In this document: positions 15,869 to 24,169 of the stretch, piece by piece
Layout of the letters: every line of letters begins with the position of its first letter
How positions within the stretch are numbered: position 1 is the first letter of the stretch
Assembly (NCBI GenBank): GCA_012270545.1
Contig: JAAXID010000255.1
Span: forward strand, 1-42,686
Source of the DNA: Anaerolineae bacterium
GTDB taxonomy: Bacteria > Chloroflexota > Anaerolineae > Aggregatilineales > Phototrophicaceae
Reading direction: 5' to 3'
DNA: 42,686 bases
Position numbers and translations under genes: made by a program
Notes under the pieces: model-generated
Database searches by the model: none
Told to the model about the DNA's origin: nothing
What the model saw: the letters and a program-made list of their open reading frames with translations, nothing else

Positions 15869-15916
15869 TGAAACTGCTTGCTCGCTTGCGTTAGCGATAG
15901 AGGCAGCTGCGCAAAT

Positions 15917-17326
15917 ATGGTTGAACGAGACTCCCTGTCTGGCAAAAAGGTCGTCGTCTTCGGTTTCGGCCGCCAAGGCAAGGCGCTGGCGCGCTGGCTG
16001 CCCACCGTGGGCGCCGATGTCGCGGTGACGGACAGCCGCAGCGCCAAGGAGCTGGGATTGCGCCGCCGCGAATTTCCGGGCGTTCGCTTTCATCTTGGCG
16101 GGCACCCGGAAGATGTCTTGATCGGGGCGCGCTGCATCTGCGTTTCTGGCGGCGTCCCGCTGGACATGCCCGTTCTGCAGTTGGCGCAAGAGCGCGGCAT
16201 ACCCTTCACCAACGATGCGCAGCTTTTCCTCGAGCGCTGCCCGGCGCCCGTTATTGGCATTACCGGCAGCGCTGGCAAGACCACCACCGCCGCTTTGGTG
16301 GCGAGTATCGTGGAACGAGCGGGCTACAAGCTGTGGCTGGGCGGCAATATAGGCAATCCGCTTATCGAAGAGCTGCCGAACATCAGCGCAAATAATATCG
16401 TCGTCATGGAGCTTTCCAGCTTTCAATTGGAGTTGATGACGGCAAGCCCGCAGGTCTCCGCAGTACTCAATCTGACGCCAAACCACCTCGACAGGCACGG
16501 CAGTTTTGAGCACTATGCCTCCGCGAAAGCCAACATTTTGCGCTACCAGCGAACGAGTGACGTGGCGGTGCTCGGCTGGGATGACGCAGGCAGCCGGGCG
16601 CTGGAGCAGATCGTGGAGAGCGAGCTGCTGGCTTTCAGCCGCTACGAGATGGTGCCGCATGGCGCCTTCATGCTGGGCAGTCGGCTTCTCGTCGCGGGGT
16701 CGGCCAGTTATGACGCGAGCCCCCACGTCGTCTGCGAGCGGGAGGACATCCCCTTGCGCGGCGAACACAATGTCTTGAACGCCCTGGCCGCCTGCGCCAT
16801 CACCGGCTCGATGGGCTTGGCGATCGACCGACCGGGCGTCATGCCGGAAGTGATGCGCGAGGCGATTCGCAGCTTCACACCGGTCGAGCACCGCCTGGAA
16901 ACCGTGCGCGCCCGCAATGGCGTCACCTGGGTGAACGACAGCATCGCCACGGCGCCGGAACGCACCCTGGCCGCGCTCGCCAGTTACGATGAGCCGCTCG
17001 TGCTGCTGATTGGCGGCGCGGACAAAGACCTGCCTTGGGAGACGGCGCTACAGTTTGCCTTGCAGAAGGCGCGGCACATCATCGCCTTCGGCGAAGATGG
17101 CGACAAGCAAGTGGCGACAAAAGTGATGAAACTGCTATCGAAGATGCGCGTCGGCGACGAACAGGTTTCGCGTGCGCGGACGCTGGCCGAAGCGGTGAAA
17201 AGAGCGACGGAAGTAGCCAAATCTGGCGATGTCGTGTTGCTATCGCCCGGTGGGACAAGTTACGACGCCTACACCGATTTCGCCGAGCGCGGGGAGCACT
17301 TTCGCCAATTGGTATCTCAACTATAA
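15917..17326 (+). CDS. murD: UDP-N-acetylmuramoylalanine--D-glutamate ligase
   Basis: A 469-aa Mur ligase from ATG 15917 (MVERDSLSGKKVVVFGFGRQG); the track TTG start adds 13 residues. It joins D-glutamate to UDP-MurNAc-L-Ala with ATP. The N-terminal Rossmann-like domain has GFGRQGKALA. The central ATPase P-loop is ITGSAGKTTTAAL (about residues 117-129), followed by ELSSFQLE, NLTPNHLDRHGS and the C-terminal domain with HRLETV and WVNDSIATAPERTLAAL. The NDS-x-ATxP motif is typical of MurD. The TAA overlaps a TATAAT box that may serve ftsW. Confidence 0.94.
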   Translation: MVERDSLSGKKVVVFGFGRQGKALARWLPTVGADVAVTDSRSAKELGLRRREFPGVRFHLGGHPEDVLIGARCICVSGGVPLDMPVLQLAQERGIPFTNDAQLFLERCPAPVIGITGSAGKTTTAALVASIVERAGYKLWLGGNIGNPLIEELPNISANNIVVMELSSFQLELMTASPQVSAVLNLTPNHLDRHGSFEHYASAKANILRYQRTSDVAVLGWDDAGSRALEQIVESELLAFSRYEMVPHGAFMLGSRLLVAGSASYDASPHVVCEREDIPLRGEHNVLNALAACAITGSMGLAIDRPGVMPEVMREAIRSFTPVEHRLETVRARNGVTWVNDSIATAPERTLAALASYDEPLVLLIGGADKDLPWETALQFALQKARHIIAFGEDGDKQVATKVMKLLSKMRVGDEQVSRARTLAEAVKRATEVAKSGDVVLLSPGGTSYDAYTDFAERGEHFRQLVSQL

Positions 17327-17327
17327 T
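17322..17327 (+). promoter_or_regulatory. TATAAT -10 box at the end of murD, upstream of ftsW
   Basis: A perfect TATAAT overlaps the murD stop codon and lies 122 nt upstream of the ftsW start. No good -35 is visible. It is listed as a possible internal promoter because exact TATAAT hexamers in this window tend to fall just upstream of genes. Confidence 0.3.
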
Positions 17328-17449
17328 AGACCTCATAACCCAGCCGCCGGTAGCCACTCGACGGCAAAGAATCGGTCCGCCGCGACCAGTTGAATCAATG
17401 AGACATCAACTCTCCTGCGCAGCGCGGCTTACGTATAAGAAAGGATGGC

Positions 17450-18772
17450 ATGACCGACCGAATCAACCATGACGCCAGGCAGCGTCGATTCCGCCGCAGG
17501 ATTCGACGGGGCGCCGGGGTCTCAGTCGTCAACGACGAGGGCCTCCGCCCAGCCATAGCTCAGAGGCGGCAGTTTCTGGCGACGCTGGATAAGCCGCTGG
17601 TGGCGGTCGTCGTTCTGCTGCTGGCCATTGGCTCTTTGATGGTATTCAGCTCCACCTGGGACTGGAGTAACGAGACTTATGGCAACGCCAGCGGTTTCTT
17701 CGTCGAGGAGCACCTGCGCAATGTCGTGCTGTCGGTCATTGCGCTGGTATTCTTCGCGGCGGTAGATTATCGTTTTTGGAAGCGATTCGCTATATGGCTT
17801 CTTCTGCTGACGGTCGTGCTGCTGGTCGCCGTGCTGGTATTCGGAGAAAAAAGATGGGGCGCGCAGCGATCTTTCATCGGCGGCCGCCTTCAGCCAGGCG
17901 AGTTGGCGGAGTTCACCATCGTGCTTTATATGGCGGCTTGGCTCGGCTCCAAGAATGCGAAAGTGGACAGTGTTCTGCAGGGCATGCTGCCATTCCTGAT
18001 GGTGGTCGGCCTGGTCGCCGCTTTGATTATAAGGCAGCCGGACTTGAGCTCAGCCGCAATTGTCGTATTGACGGCCGGGGTTATGTTTTTCGTGGCTGGC
18101 GCCAATATGCTTCACATAGGAGCAGTGGTTGGATTGGCCGGCGTCGTGGGCATAGTCGTCGTGGAGAGCCGGCCCTACGCGCAGCAGCGCATCGCCGACT
18201 TTCTGGCCGGTTTCAGCGATGTCACCTTGTCAGATTACCATACGCTGCAGGCGATAACCGCTTTTCTGCGCGGAGGCTGGATCGGCGTCGGCATCGGCCA
18301 CTCAGAGCAGAAGTTCGGGGCGCTGCCGGCGCCGCATACCGATAGTATTTTCGCCATCATCGGCGAGGAACTTGGCGTCTTTGGCGCGGCTATCGTGGTC
18401 GCGCTTTACATCGTCTTCGCCATTCGCGGCTTCCAATTAGCCCGCCGGGCTAAAGACAACTTCGGGTCACTGCTCTGCGTCGGTTTCACCTCCTGGGTGA
18501 TCATTCAGGCGCTGCTGAACATCGCCGTGATGACGGGCGCGGTGCCTTCCACCGGCGTGCCATTGCCCTTCATCAGCTTTGGCGGATCGTCACTGATGGT
18601 GGTGATGATCGGCGTCGGACTGATGCTGAGTGTCTATCGCGTGGCGACGCGGCGAAAATCGACTGTGGAACGGAGAAGAGATATTGCGAGTTTTGATCGG
18701 AGCTGGCGGAACCGGCGGGCACGTCTATCCCGCGCTGGCGACCGCCCAAGCGCTGTTGCGGGACAACAGTGA
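17450..18772 (+). CDS. ftsW: SEDS peptidoglycan glycosyltransferase FtsW
   Basis: A 440-aa polytopic protein with a long basic cytoplasmic N-terminus (about 45 residues) and ten predicted membrane segments. It polymerises lipid II at the septum together with its partner FtsI. The catalytic aspartate region is intact (LPAPHTDSIFAIIGEELG, Asp298). The SEDS signature is GAVPSTGVPLPFISFGGSS near the end. The start is supported by AAAGGA 6 nt upstream. The last ~30 residues are Arg-rich and read through the start of murG in another frame (89-bp overlap). This gives a basic cytoplasmic tail that may be real or a consequence of a lost stop codon. Confidence 0.94.
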   Translation: MTDRINHDARQRRFRRRIRRGAGVSVVNDEGLRPAIAQRRQFLATLDKPLVAVVVLLLAIGSLMVFSSTWDWSNETYGNASGFFVEEHLRNVVLSVIALVFFAAVDYRFWKRFAIWLLLLTVVLLVAVLVFGEKRWGAQRSFIGGRLQPGELAEFTIVLYMAAWLGSKNAKVDSVLQGMLPFLMVVGLVAALIIRQPDLSSAAIVVLTAGVMFFVAGANMLHIGAVVGLAGVVGIVVVESRPYAQQRIADFLAGFSDVTLSDYHTLQAITAFLRGGWIGVGIGHSEQKFGALPAPHTDSIFAIIGEELGVFGAAIVVALYIVFAIRGFQLARRAKDNFGSLLCVGFTSWVIIQALLNIAVMTGAVPSTGVPLPFISFGGSSLMVVMIGVGLMLSVYRVATRRKSTVERRRDIASFDRSWRNRRARLSRAGDRPSAVAGQQ

Positions 18773-19787
18773 GGCGCACGAACTGCACTTCGTGGGCGCG
18801 GTGGGTGGCATGGAGCGAAAGCTGGTCCTGGAATCGAAGCTCGAATTCGTCAGCTACCATGAAGTTCTTGCGGGACCCTTGCATGGCGTCAATCCGCTGC
18901 GCGCCGCTATCAGCCTTTTCAAGTTGGGCATCGGTACCATTCAGTCGCTGGTCAAGCATTTGCAGATCCGTCCACAAGTTGTCTTGCTGACGGGTGGCTG
19001 GGCGAATTTGCCGGTGGCCGCGGCCGCGCGCCTTCTTGGCATTCCCAACGTGATATACCTGCCCGATATCGAGCCGGGCTTGACGATCACGGTCTTGCAG
19101 CGCTTCGCCCGCAGAATCGCCATCACTGTCGAAGCATCAGCGCAATTCTTGCCGCGGGGGAAAACTGTCGTCACCGGATATCCCTTGCAGGAGAACCGCC
19201 TGAAGGCCACACGTGAAAAGGCGCGCGAACACTTCAAGCTGGACGCCAGACGCAAGACGCTGCTCGTTTTCGGCGGCAGTCGCGGCGCGCGCAACATCAA
19301 CATCGCGCTGGGCGCCTGTCTCGGGCGCCTGCTCGAAGATGGCGTCCAGATCCTGCATATTACCGGCGAACTGGACTGGGAGCGCGCGCTGCGAGAGGCG
19401 GGCGAATTGAAGGAGCACGCGGATTATCACGCTTTCCCATACCTTCACGCTGACATGGGTTTGGCACTTGCCACCGCCAATCTGGCGCTTTGCCGCGCGG
19501 GCGCCAGTACGCTGGCGGAGCTGCCGCTCTTCGCGCTGCCGGCGATTCTCGTGCCCTACCCCTACGCCTGGCGCTATCAGAAGGTGAATGCCGATTACCT
19601 CAGTGATCGGGGCGCGGCGATACGCCTGGATGACGAGGATATGCCTGACAAACTGCATCAGGCCATCTCGACTCTCATCCATGACGATGCACGTCTGAGC
19701 GAGATGAGCGAACGGTCGCGCGCGCTGGCCAATTCCGATGGCGCTGCCGCGCTGGCGCGTCTGCTGATCGAAACAGGCGCGAACTGA
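18684..19787 (+). CDS. murG: UDP-GlcNAc:undecaprenyl-PP-MurNAc-pentapeptide GlcNAc transferase
   Basis: A 367-aa GT-B glycosyltransferase that converts lipid I to lipid II on the inner face of the membrane. The start is TTG 18684 (MRVLIGAGGTGGHVYPAL), with GGAG 8 nt upstream. This places the GGTGGH lipid-binding loop at its normal position; the track start at 18630 adds 18 unrelated residues. The second Rossmann half shows FGGSRGARNIN and the UDP-GlcNAc site CRAGASTLAELPLFALPAILVPYP. It overlaps ftsW by 89 bp and is followed 1 bp later by the first of two small membrane proteins. Confidence 0.95.
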   Translation: MRVLIGAGGTGGHVYPALATAQALLRDNSEAHELHFVGAVGGMERKLVLESKLEFVSYHEVLAGPLHGVNPLRAAISLFKLGIGTIQSLVKHLQIRPQVVLLTGGWANLPVAAAARLLGIPNVIYLPDIEPGLTITVLQRFARRIAITVEASAQFLPRGKTVVTGYPLQENRLKATREKAREHFKLDARRKTLLVFGGSRGARNINIALGACLGRLLEDGVQILHITGELDWERALREAGELKEHADYHAFPYLHADMGLALATANLALCRAGASTLAELPLFALPAILVPYPYAWRYQKVNADYLSDRGAAIRLDDEDMPDKLHQAISTLIHDDARLSEMSERSRALANSDGAAALARLLIETGAN

Positions 19788-19788
19788 G

Positions 19789-20337
19789 ATGCTGGAGTTG
19801 GCGACGCTGGTCTGGGGCTTTGTCCTGGCCTTCGCCGCGGTCGGGCTTGGACGCGGCTGGACCAAGGAAATAATCGCGCTGGCGGGCATCATGTTGGGGC
19901 TATTCGCGCTGCACCAGTTTGACAGCGCCATTCGCGAGCAATTGCTGGTCAATTTCTCCTCGCAGGTCAAGTTTTTGTTTCAAAGCGCGATACTGATGAT
20001 CATCGCCTTTTTCGCCTATCAGACTCGCGCGCTGGTGGGCAACCGCGCTCAAGACGAGCCTGACGTAACGGGGCGCGACGCCCTACAGTCGAAGGCGCTG
20101 GGTGGCATCGTCGGCGCAGTTAATGGCTATTTGCTTAGCGGCTCTATCTGGTATTTCATGCACATCAATGACTATCCCTTGTCGCCTTATATCGAAGCGC
20201 CGGCGATCGGATCCTTGAGCTTGAGCACAGTAAATAATCTGCCGCTATATGTGCTGGCGGGCGGACCGGGGGCGCCGGGCGACTTGCTTTCTCTGTCGGT
20301 CATCGGCCTGTTCATCATTGTGTTGGTCTTGATTTAG
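19789..20337 (+). CDS. CvpA-like small membrane protein, tandem paralogue 1
   Basis: A 182-aa protein with four hydrophobic segments (about residues 1-22, 28-45, 60-80 and 155-182), starting 1 bp after murG. It resembles CvpA/DUF-type four-helix membrane proteins in the GRGWTKEIIALAGIMLGLFAL segment. The next gene is clearly its paralogue: both share an RGW..E...G..LG.FA..QFDS block, a central NGY.L.GS.WYF..I..YP block and an Ala/Pro-rich stretch before the last helix. No enzyme motif is visible. Its position between murG and murC, in an intact operon, suggests a role in cell-envelope synthesis or division, possibly as a scaffold. Function unknown. Confidence 0.75.
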   Translation: MLELATLVWGFVLAFAAVGLGRGWTKEIIALAGIMLGLFALHQFDSAIREQLLVNFSSQVKFLFQSAILMIIAFFAYQTRALVGNRAQDEPDVTGRDALQSKALGGIVGAVNGYLLSGSIWYFMHINDYPLSPYIEAPAIGSLSLSTVNNLPLYVLAGGPGAPGDLLSLSVIGLFIIVLVLI

Positions 20338-20345
20338 AAGCATGC

Positions 20346-20885
20346 TTGGTCTCGCTCATGATTAGCCTGTCATCTCTGATGTGGACGACCGCCATATTCT
20401 TCGCGCTGACGGGCGCGCTGCGCGGCTGGCATCGAGAATTAGTCGGCACGACAGGAATACTGCTGGGCTTCTTCGCCATCTTCCAATTCGACAGCCTTTT
20501 GCGCGGCAGCCTCTATCTACTGCTGACCGACGAACAGACCTTCCTGCTGCAGATGGCGGCTCTGCTGGGGATTGCCGTCATTGCTTACCGCAGTCGGCTG
20601 GCCACCCGCGACCTTGAAGGAACCGGCCGAGTACGGAACATGGTGTTTGGCGCGCTCGTCGGCTTCTTCAACGGCTACATCCTGGCTGGTTCTAGCTGGT
20701 ATTTCCTGGACATTAATCGCTATCCCTTTTGGCAGCTGTTGTCGGCGCCGGCCGACGCGTCGGTCAGTTTCCTGGGCGCCGGCGCGCTGCCGATCGTTGT
20801 GCTCGGCGGAGGCTTGGCCGGGGGCGGGAGCTTGCTACCAATCGCCGTTCTCGTCATTCTGGCGCTTGTCGTCATGATCATCTGA
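20346..20885 (+). CDS. CvpA-like small membrane protein, tandem paralogue 2
   Basis: 179 aa from TTG 20346, or 175 aa from ATG 20358; neither has a strong ribosome binding site. It shows the same four-helix layout and the shared blocks GALRGWHRELVG, FAIFQFDSLLRG, FFNGYILAGSSWYFLDINRYP and a Gly-rich segment before the last helix. It probably arose by tandem duplication of the preceding gene and then diverged, since perhaps a third of positions are identical by eye. Two adjacent copies suggest a hetero-oligomer. The copies lie 8 bp apart and murC follows after 40 bp. Confidence 0.75.
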   Translation: MVSLMISLSSLMWTTAIFFALTGALRGWHRELVGTTGILLGFFAIFQFDSLLRGSLYLLLTDEQTFLLQMAALLGIAVIAYRSRLATRDLEGTGRVRNMVFGALVGFFNGYILAGSSWYFLDINRYPFWQLLSAPADASVSFLGAGALPIVVLGGGLAGGGSLLPIAVLVILALVVMII

Positions 20886-20925
20886 AGCGGTCGCCGTACT
20901 CGAATCAGGAAGGCATTCGGACAGC

Positions 20926-22308
20926 ATGTTGCAGTTGGCGCCCGGGCAGCGCATTCACTTCATCGGGATCGGCGGCGCCGGTCTCTCGGCAATCGCGCGT
21001 ATTTTGCTGGAGCGCGGCTACGCGGTCAGTGGCTCGGACTTAAGAGGCAGCGCGCTCACAGCGGCATTGGCAGAGAATGGCGCGCGCGTCTACATTGGCC
21101 ATGACGCTCGCTATGTACAGGGCGCGGATATCGTGCTGGCGACATCGGCCGCCCCGCCTGACCACGTCGAGATTGAGGCGGCCGAGGCGCAGGCCATCCC
21201 CATCTTCAAGCGCCAGGCCTTCATGGCTGCGATCCTGCGCGACTGCGATACGATTGCGGTTGCCGGCACCCACGGAAAAACGACCACGACATCAATGATC
21301 ATCCATATCTTGCAGCGCGCGGGAAAAGATCCGAGTTTCATCGTCGGCGGCATCATGGCGAATACGGATCGGAACGCGGGTGTTGGCAAGGGACCGTCAT
21401 TCGTCATTGAAGCCGATGAGTACGACAATATGTTTCACGGGTTATATCCAAATCTCGCCGTCATCACCAATGTGGAGCATGATCATCCCGATTTCTTCAA
21501 AACGCCGGCGCAGACGCGGGCCGCTTTCCAGACCTTCGTCAATACGATGGCGCCTGACGGACCTCTTGTCGCTTGCGCGGACGACGCCGAGACGCTATCA
21601 ATCGCCGAGGCGCGTCAGGCCGACGAGGGCAATGTGACGACTTACGGCATTCATAATGCGGCAGCGGAATGGCGAGCGACGGATTTGTGCTTCGACAGCG
21701 AGACGGTCAAAGCCCGAATTTCGCATCATGGTTTGCCGCGGGCGGAGCTGAGGCTGAGCGTTCCCGGCAGGCATAATGTGCTGAATGCACTGGCCGCCTT
21801 GGTCGCCGCGAGCAAACGTGGCGTCAGCCCCGAGGAAAGCGCCCAAGCGCTCGCAAGTTTCCGGGCGACCGCGCGCCGCTTTGAGATTCGCGGAGAGCGC
21901 GATGGCCTGATCGTGGTCGACGATTACGCGCACCATCCCACCGAGATTCGGGTCAATATTGAGGCGGCGCGGCTGCGTTATCCCGAGCATCAGATCTGGG
22001 CGATCTGGCAACCACACACTTACTCTCGTGTTCAACAGTTCTGGTCAGGCTTCCTTAAGGCATTTGAGGGCGCCGACCGGGTGCTGGTTACGCCGATTTA
22101 CGCCGCGCGCGAAGAGCCGCTCGAAGGCATAACCGGCATTGCTCTGGTTAAAGCGATATCGGCGTATGGCGCGGTCGCCTATACACCCACATTTGACGAT
22201 GCCGTCGAGACCTTGCGCCACTCCGCCCGCGCTCCAGCCGTCGTGCTGATATTCAGCGCGGGCGATGCCAATCTCATTGCGGACAGATTCCTCGCAGGGG
22301 GGTCATGA
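20926..22308 (+). CDS. murC: UDP-N-acetylmuramate--L-alanine ligase
   Basis: A 460-aa Mur ligase that adds L-alanine to UDP-MurNAc using ATP, the first committed peptide step. Signatures are FIGIGGAGLSAIARILL near the N-terminus, the P-loop VAGTHGKTTTTSM (about residues 112-124), EADEYDNMF, NVEHDHPDFF, GRHNVLNALAA, and VDDYAHHPTEI. The C-terminal domain contains WQPHTYSRV. These separate it from MurD. The ATG of murB overlaps its stop by 4 bp. Confidence 0.96.
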   Translation: MLQLAPGQRIHFIGIGGAGLSAIARILLERGYAVSGSDLRGSALTAALAENGARVYIGHDARYVQGADIVLATSAAPPDHVEIEAAEAQAIPIFKRQAFMAAILRDCDTIAVAGTHGKTTTTSMIIHILQRAGKDPSFIVGGIMANTDRNAGVGKGPSFVIEADEYDNMFHGLYPNLAVITNVEHDHPDFFKTPAQTRAAFQTFVNTMAPDGPLVACADDAETLSIAEARQADEGNVTTYGIHNAAAEWRATDLCFDSETVKARISHHGLPRAELRLSVPGRHNVLNALAALVAASKRGVSPEESAQALASFRATARRFEIRGERDGLIVVDDYAHHPTEIRVNIEAARLRYPEHQIWAIWQPHTYSRVQQFWSGFLKAFEGADRVLVTPIYAAREEPLEGITGIALVKAISAYGAVAYTPTFDDAVETLRHSARAPAVVLIFSAGDANLIADRFLAGGS

Positions 22309-23231
22309 GGCTCTTGCCGGCGCTGGATGCGGCTTCGATAGATGGGCTGCAGGAAATGCAGTCGCTGGCGCGCTATACGGCCGCTCGCCTCGGTGGACCG
22401 GCTGATTATCTTTACATCGCAAAGAACCCCGACTACAAGGACACGCTCGAGCTCCTGCAATTGGCCTGGAAGCAGGATCTTGCGGTAACCGTCATCGGCG
22501 GGGGCGCCAATATCCTGGTGTCTGACGCCGGCATCCGCGGCTTGACCATCATCAATCGGGCGGCGCAAATCGAGCGAGAGGGCGCCGGCGACGAGGCGCT
22601 GATCACCGTCAGCAGCGGCGCCAACCTGATTCGTTTGTCGCGCTATTGCCAGGAACAGGGATTGGCGGGCCTGGAATGGGCGATTGCTGTGCCCGGCAGC
22701 GTGGGCGGCGCGGTGGTCAACAACGCCGGCGCGCACGGCAGCGATATCGCCAGTACGTTGACACGCGCGCTGGTCTTTGAAGCGGGACATGGAGAGCGCT
22801 GGTATGGGGTCGAAGATCTCGACTACGCTTACCGCTATTCCCGGCTCAAGGGACGTGCCGATCGACGCTACTTCATCAAGCGAGCGCAATTCCAACTGCG
22901 GCGCGACGACCCACAGTTGATACAGGCGCGGATGGCGTACAACAACGATTATCGGCGCCGCACCCAGCCGCCGGGCGCCAGTCTTGGCAGCATCTTCAAG
23001 AATCCAACGGGAGACTACGCCGGACGCTTGATAGAAGCGGCAGGCTTAAAGGGCCTGCGCGTCGGCTCTGTGCAGGTTTCCCCCATCCACGCCAATTTCT
23101 TCGTGAACATTGACGACGAAGCCAGCGCTCGCGATTATTTTGAACTCATTCGCCAGGTTCGCGAACGGGTTGAAGAGGCTTTTGCTGTTCGGCTAGAGCT
23201 GGAGATTCAGACCCTCGGCGAATGGGACTGA
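22305..23231 (+). CDS. murB: UDP-N-acetylenolpyruvoylglucosamine reductase
   Basis: A 308-aa FAD enzyme that reduces UDP-GlcNAc-enolpyruvate to UDP-MurNAc with NADPH. The FAD-binding parts are [35 protein letters not shown] and [18 protein letters not shown]. The catalytic serine lies in [13 protein letters not shown], typical of the shorter type II MurB, and the Glu-containing C-terminus is [11 protein letters not shown]. It is directly coupled to murC by an ATGA overlap. The murC-murB-ftsQ order is common in Gram-positive-like and Chloroflexota dcw clusters. Confidence 0.94.
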   Translation: MRLLPALDAASIDGLQEMQSLARYTAARLGGPADYLYIAKNPDYKDTLELLQLAWKQDLAVTVIGGGANILVSDAGIRGLTIINRAAQIEREGAGDEALITVSSGANLIRLSRYCQEQGLAGLEWAIAVPGSVGGAVVNNAGAHGSDIASTLTRALVFEAGHGERWYGVEDLDYAYRYSRLKGRADRRYFIKRAQFQLRRDDPQLIQARMAYNNDYRRRTQPPGASLGSIFKNPTGDYAGRLIEAAGLKGLRVGSVQVSPIHANFFVNIDDEASARDYFELIRQVRERVEEAFAVRLELEIQTLGEWD

Positions 23232-23249
23232 TATTGCGCCCCAGGCGGT

Positions 23250-23278
23250 TTGCGCTGAATTTTGAGCGACTGTAAACT
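23250..23278 (+). promoter_or_regulatory. Candidate promoter for ftsQ-ftsA
   Basis: TTGCGC (23250-23255) and TAAACT (23273-23278) are separated by exactly 17 bp, in the 98-bp gap after murB. Expected transcription start is near 23285, about 45 nt before the ftsQ start. TTGCGC also precedes the proposed ftsZ -10 box. Confidence 0.45.
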
Positions 23279-23329
23279 GAATATCGTACTGAGCGACGGT
23301 TGCATTAAGCTACCTTTGGAAGACCCTGA

Positions 23330-24163
23330 GTGGCAAGTCATGTTCAGGCTCACAGACGGCAAGCGGAACGTGCGCCCGGCGTGTTGCATCGGGCTGCGCC
23401 CGGTACCGTGCCAAAGCGAACGGCGCCGGCGCGCAGTGAGCGGAGCCGCGCTTTTTTACGCTGGCGCGCCTCCAGCGCCATCATGTTTGTGCTGTTCAGC
23501 GCCATATTAGTTTCATTCTTTACCAGCGACGTCTTTTATGTGCGGTCGATTCAAGTGCGGGGGAACAATCACATCACGCGCGAGGAGGTATTCGCCTTTT
23601 CCGATATCGCCGATTATCACATGTTCTGGTTGGATCCAGAGCAGATCCGTCAGAGCGTCTTGCGTTCATCGTCGATCGCCGATATCACCGTTGAGCTCGG
23701 CTGGCCGCCTAACTTGATCACCATCATCGTGCAAGAACGGCAGCCCGCCATCGTTTGGTCGGACGCCGGCGCGGAAACATGGATTGATATTCAAGGGCGA
23801 GTGATGCGCGCCCGGGTGGAGATGCCCAATCTGCTGCACGTCAATCTGCTTTCGGACAGTGATGACGGCCCGAAGCCGCGCCCGGAAGACTTCAGCGGCG
23901 ACATGGTATTGGGTGCGCTGCGGCTGAAGGAAATTCTGCCCGCAGGCGAGCACTTGAGTTTCCATCCTATACACGGTCTGGGCTGGACCAATGAATTGGG
24001 TTGGCAAATATGGATGGGCAGCGATTCAGCGGCGGTCATGAGCGAGAAAGTCACAATGTACAATGTGCTGCTGGAGAATATAAACAGCCGCGCGATTCCT
24101 ATCGCCGAATTGAATATCGCGAATCTCGATGCGCCGTTCTACAGGATTTTATGGGGGCTATAG
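23330..24163 (+). CDS. ftsQ: FtsQ/DivIB-type cell division protein
   Basis: 277 aa from GTG 23330 in the track. GTG 23381 or 23408 are possible later starts, since the first 30 residues are only a basic cytoplasmic tail. One transmembrane helix (about residues 48-66, IMFVLFSAILVSFF) is followed by a POTRA domain (FYVRSIQVRGNNHITREEVF) and the FtsQ beta domain. The VxGNxxItxeEV pattern is typical of FtsQ/DivIB, which organises FtsL, FtsI and FtsW at the septum. It stops 6 bp before ftsA, so the two are co-transcribed. Confidence 0.88.
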   Translation: MASHVQAHRRQAERAPGVLHRAAPGTVPKRTAPARSERSRAFLRWRASSAIMFVLFSAILVSFFTSDVFYVRSIQVRGNNHITREEVFAFSDIADYHMFWLDPEQIRQSVLRSSSIADITVELGWPPNLITIIVQERQPAIVWSDAGAETWIDIQGRVMRARVEMPNLLHVNLLSDSDDGPKPRPEDFSGDMVLGALRLKEILPAGEHLSFHPIHGLGWTNELGWQIWMGSDSAAVMSEKVTMYNVLLENINSRAIPIAELNIANLDAPFYRILWGL

Positions 24164-24169
24164 ATCGAC

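Noticed and set aside
15839-16891. 350-aa minus-strand ORF antisense to murD
   Set aside because: Shadow of an intact murD gene; no family signature.
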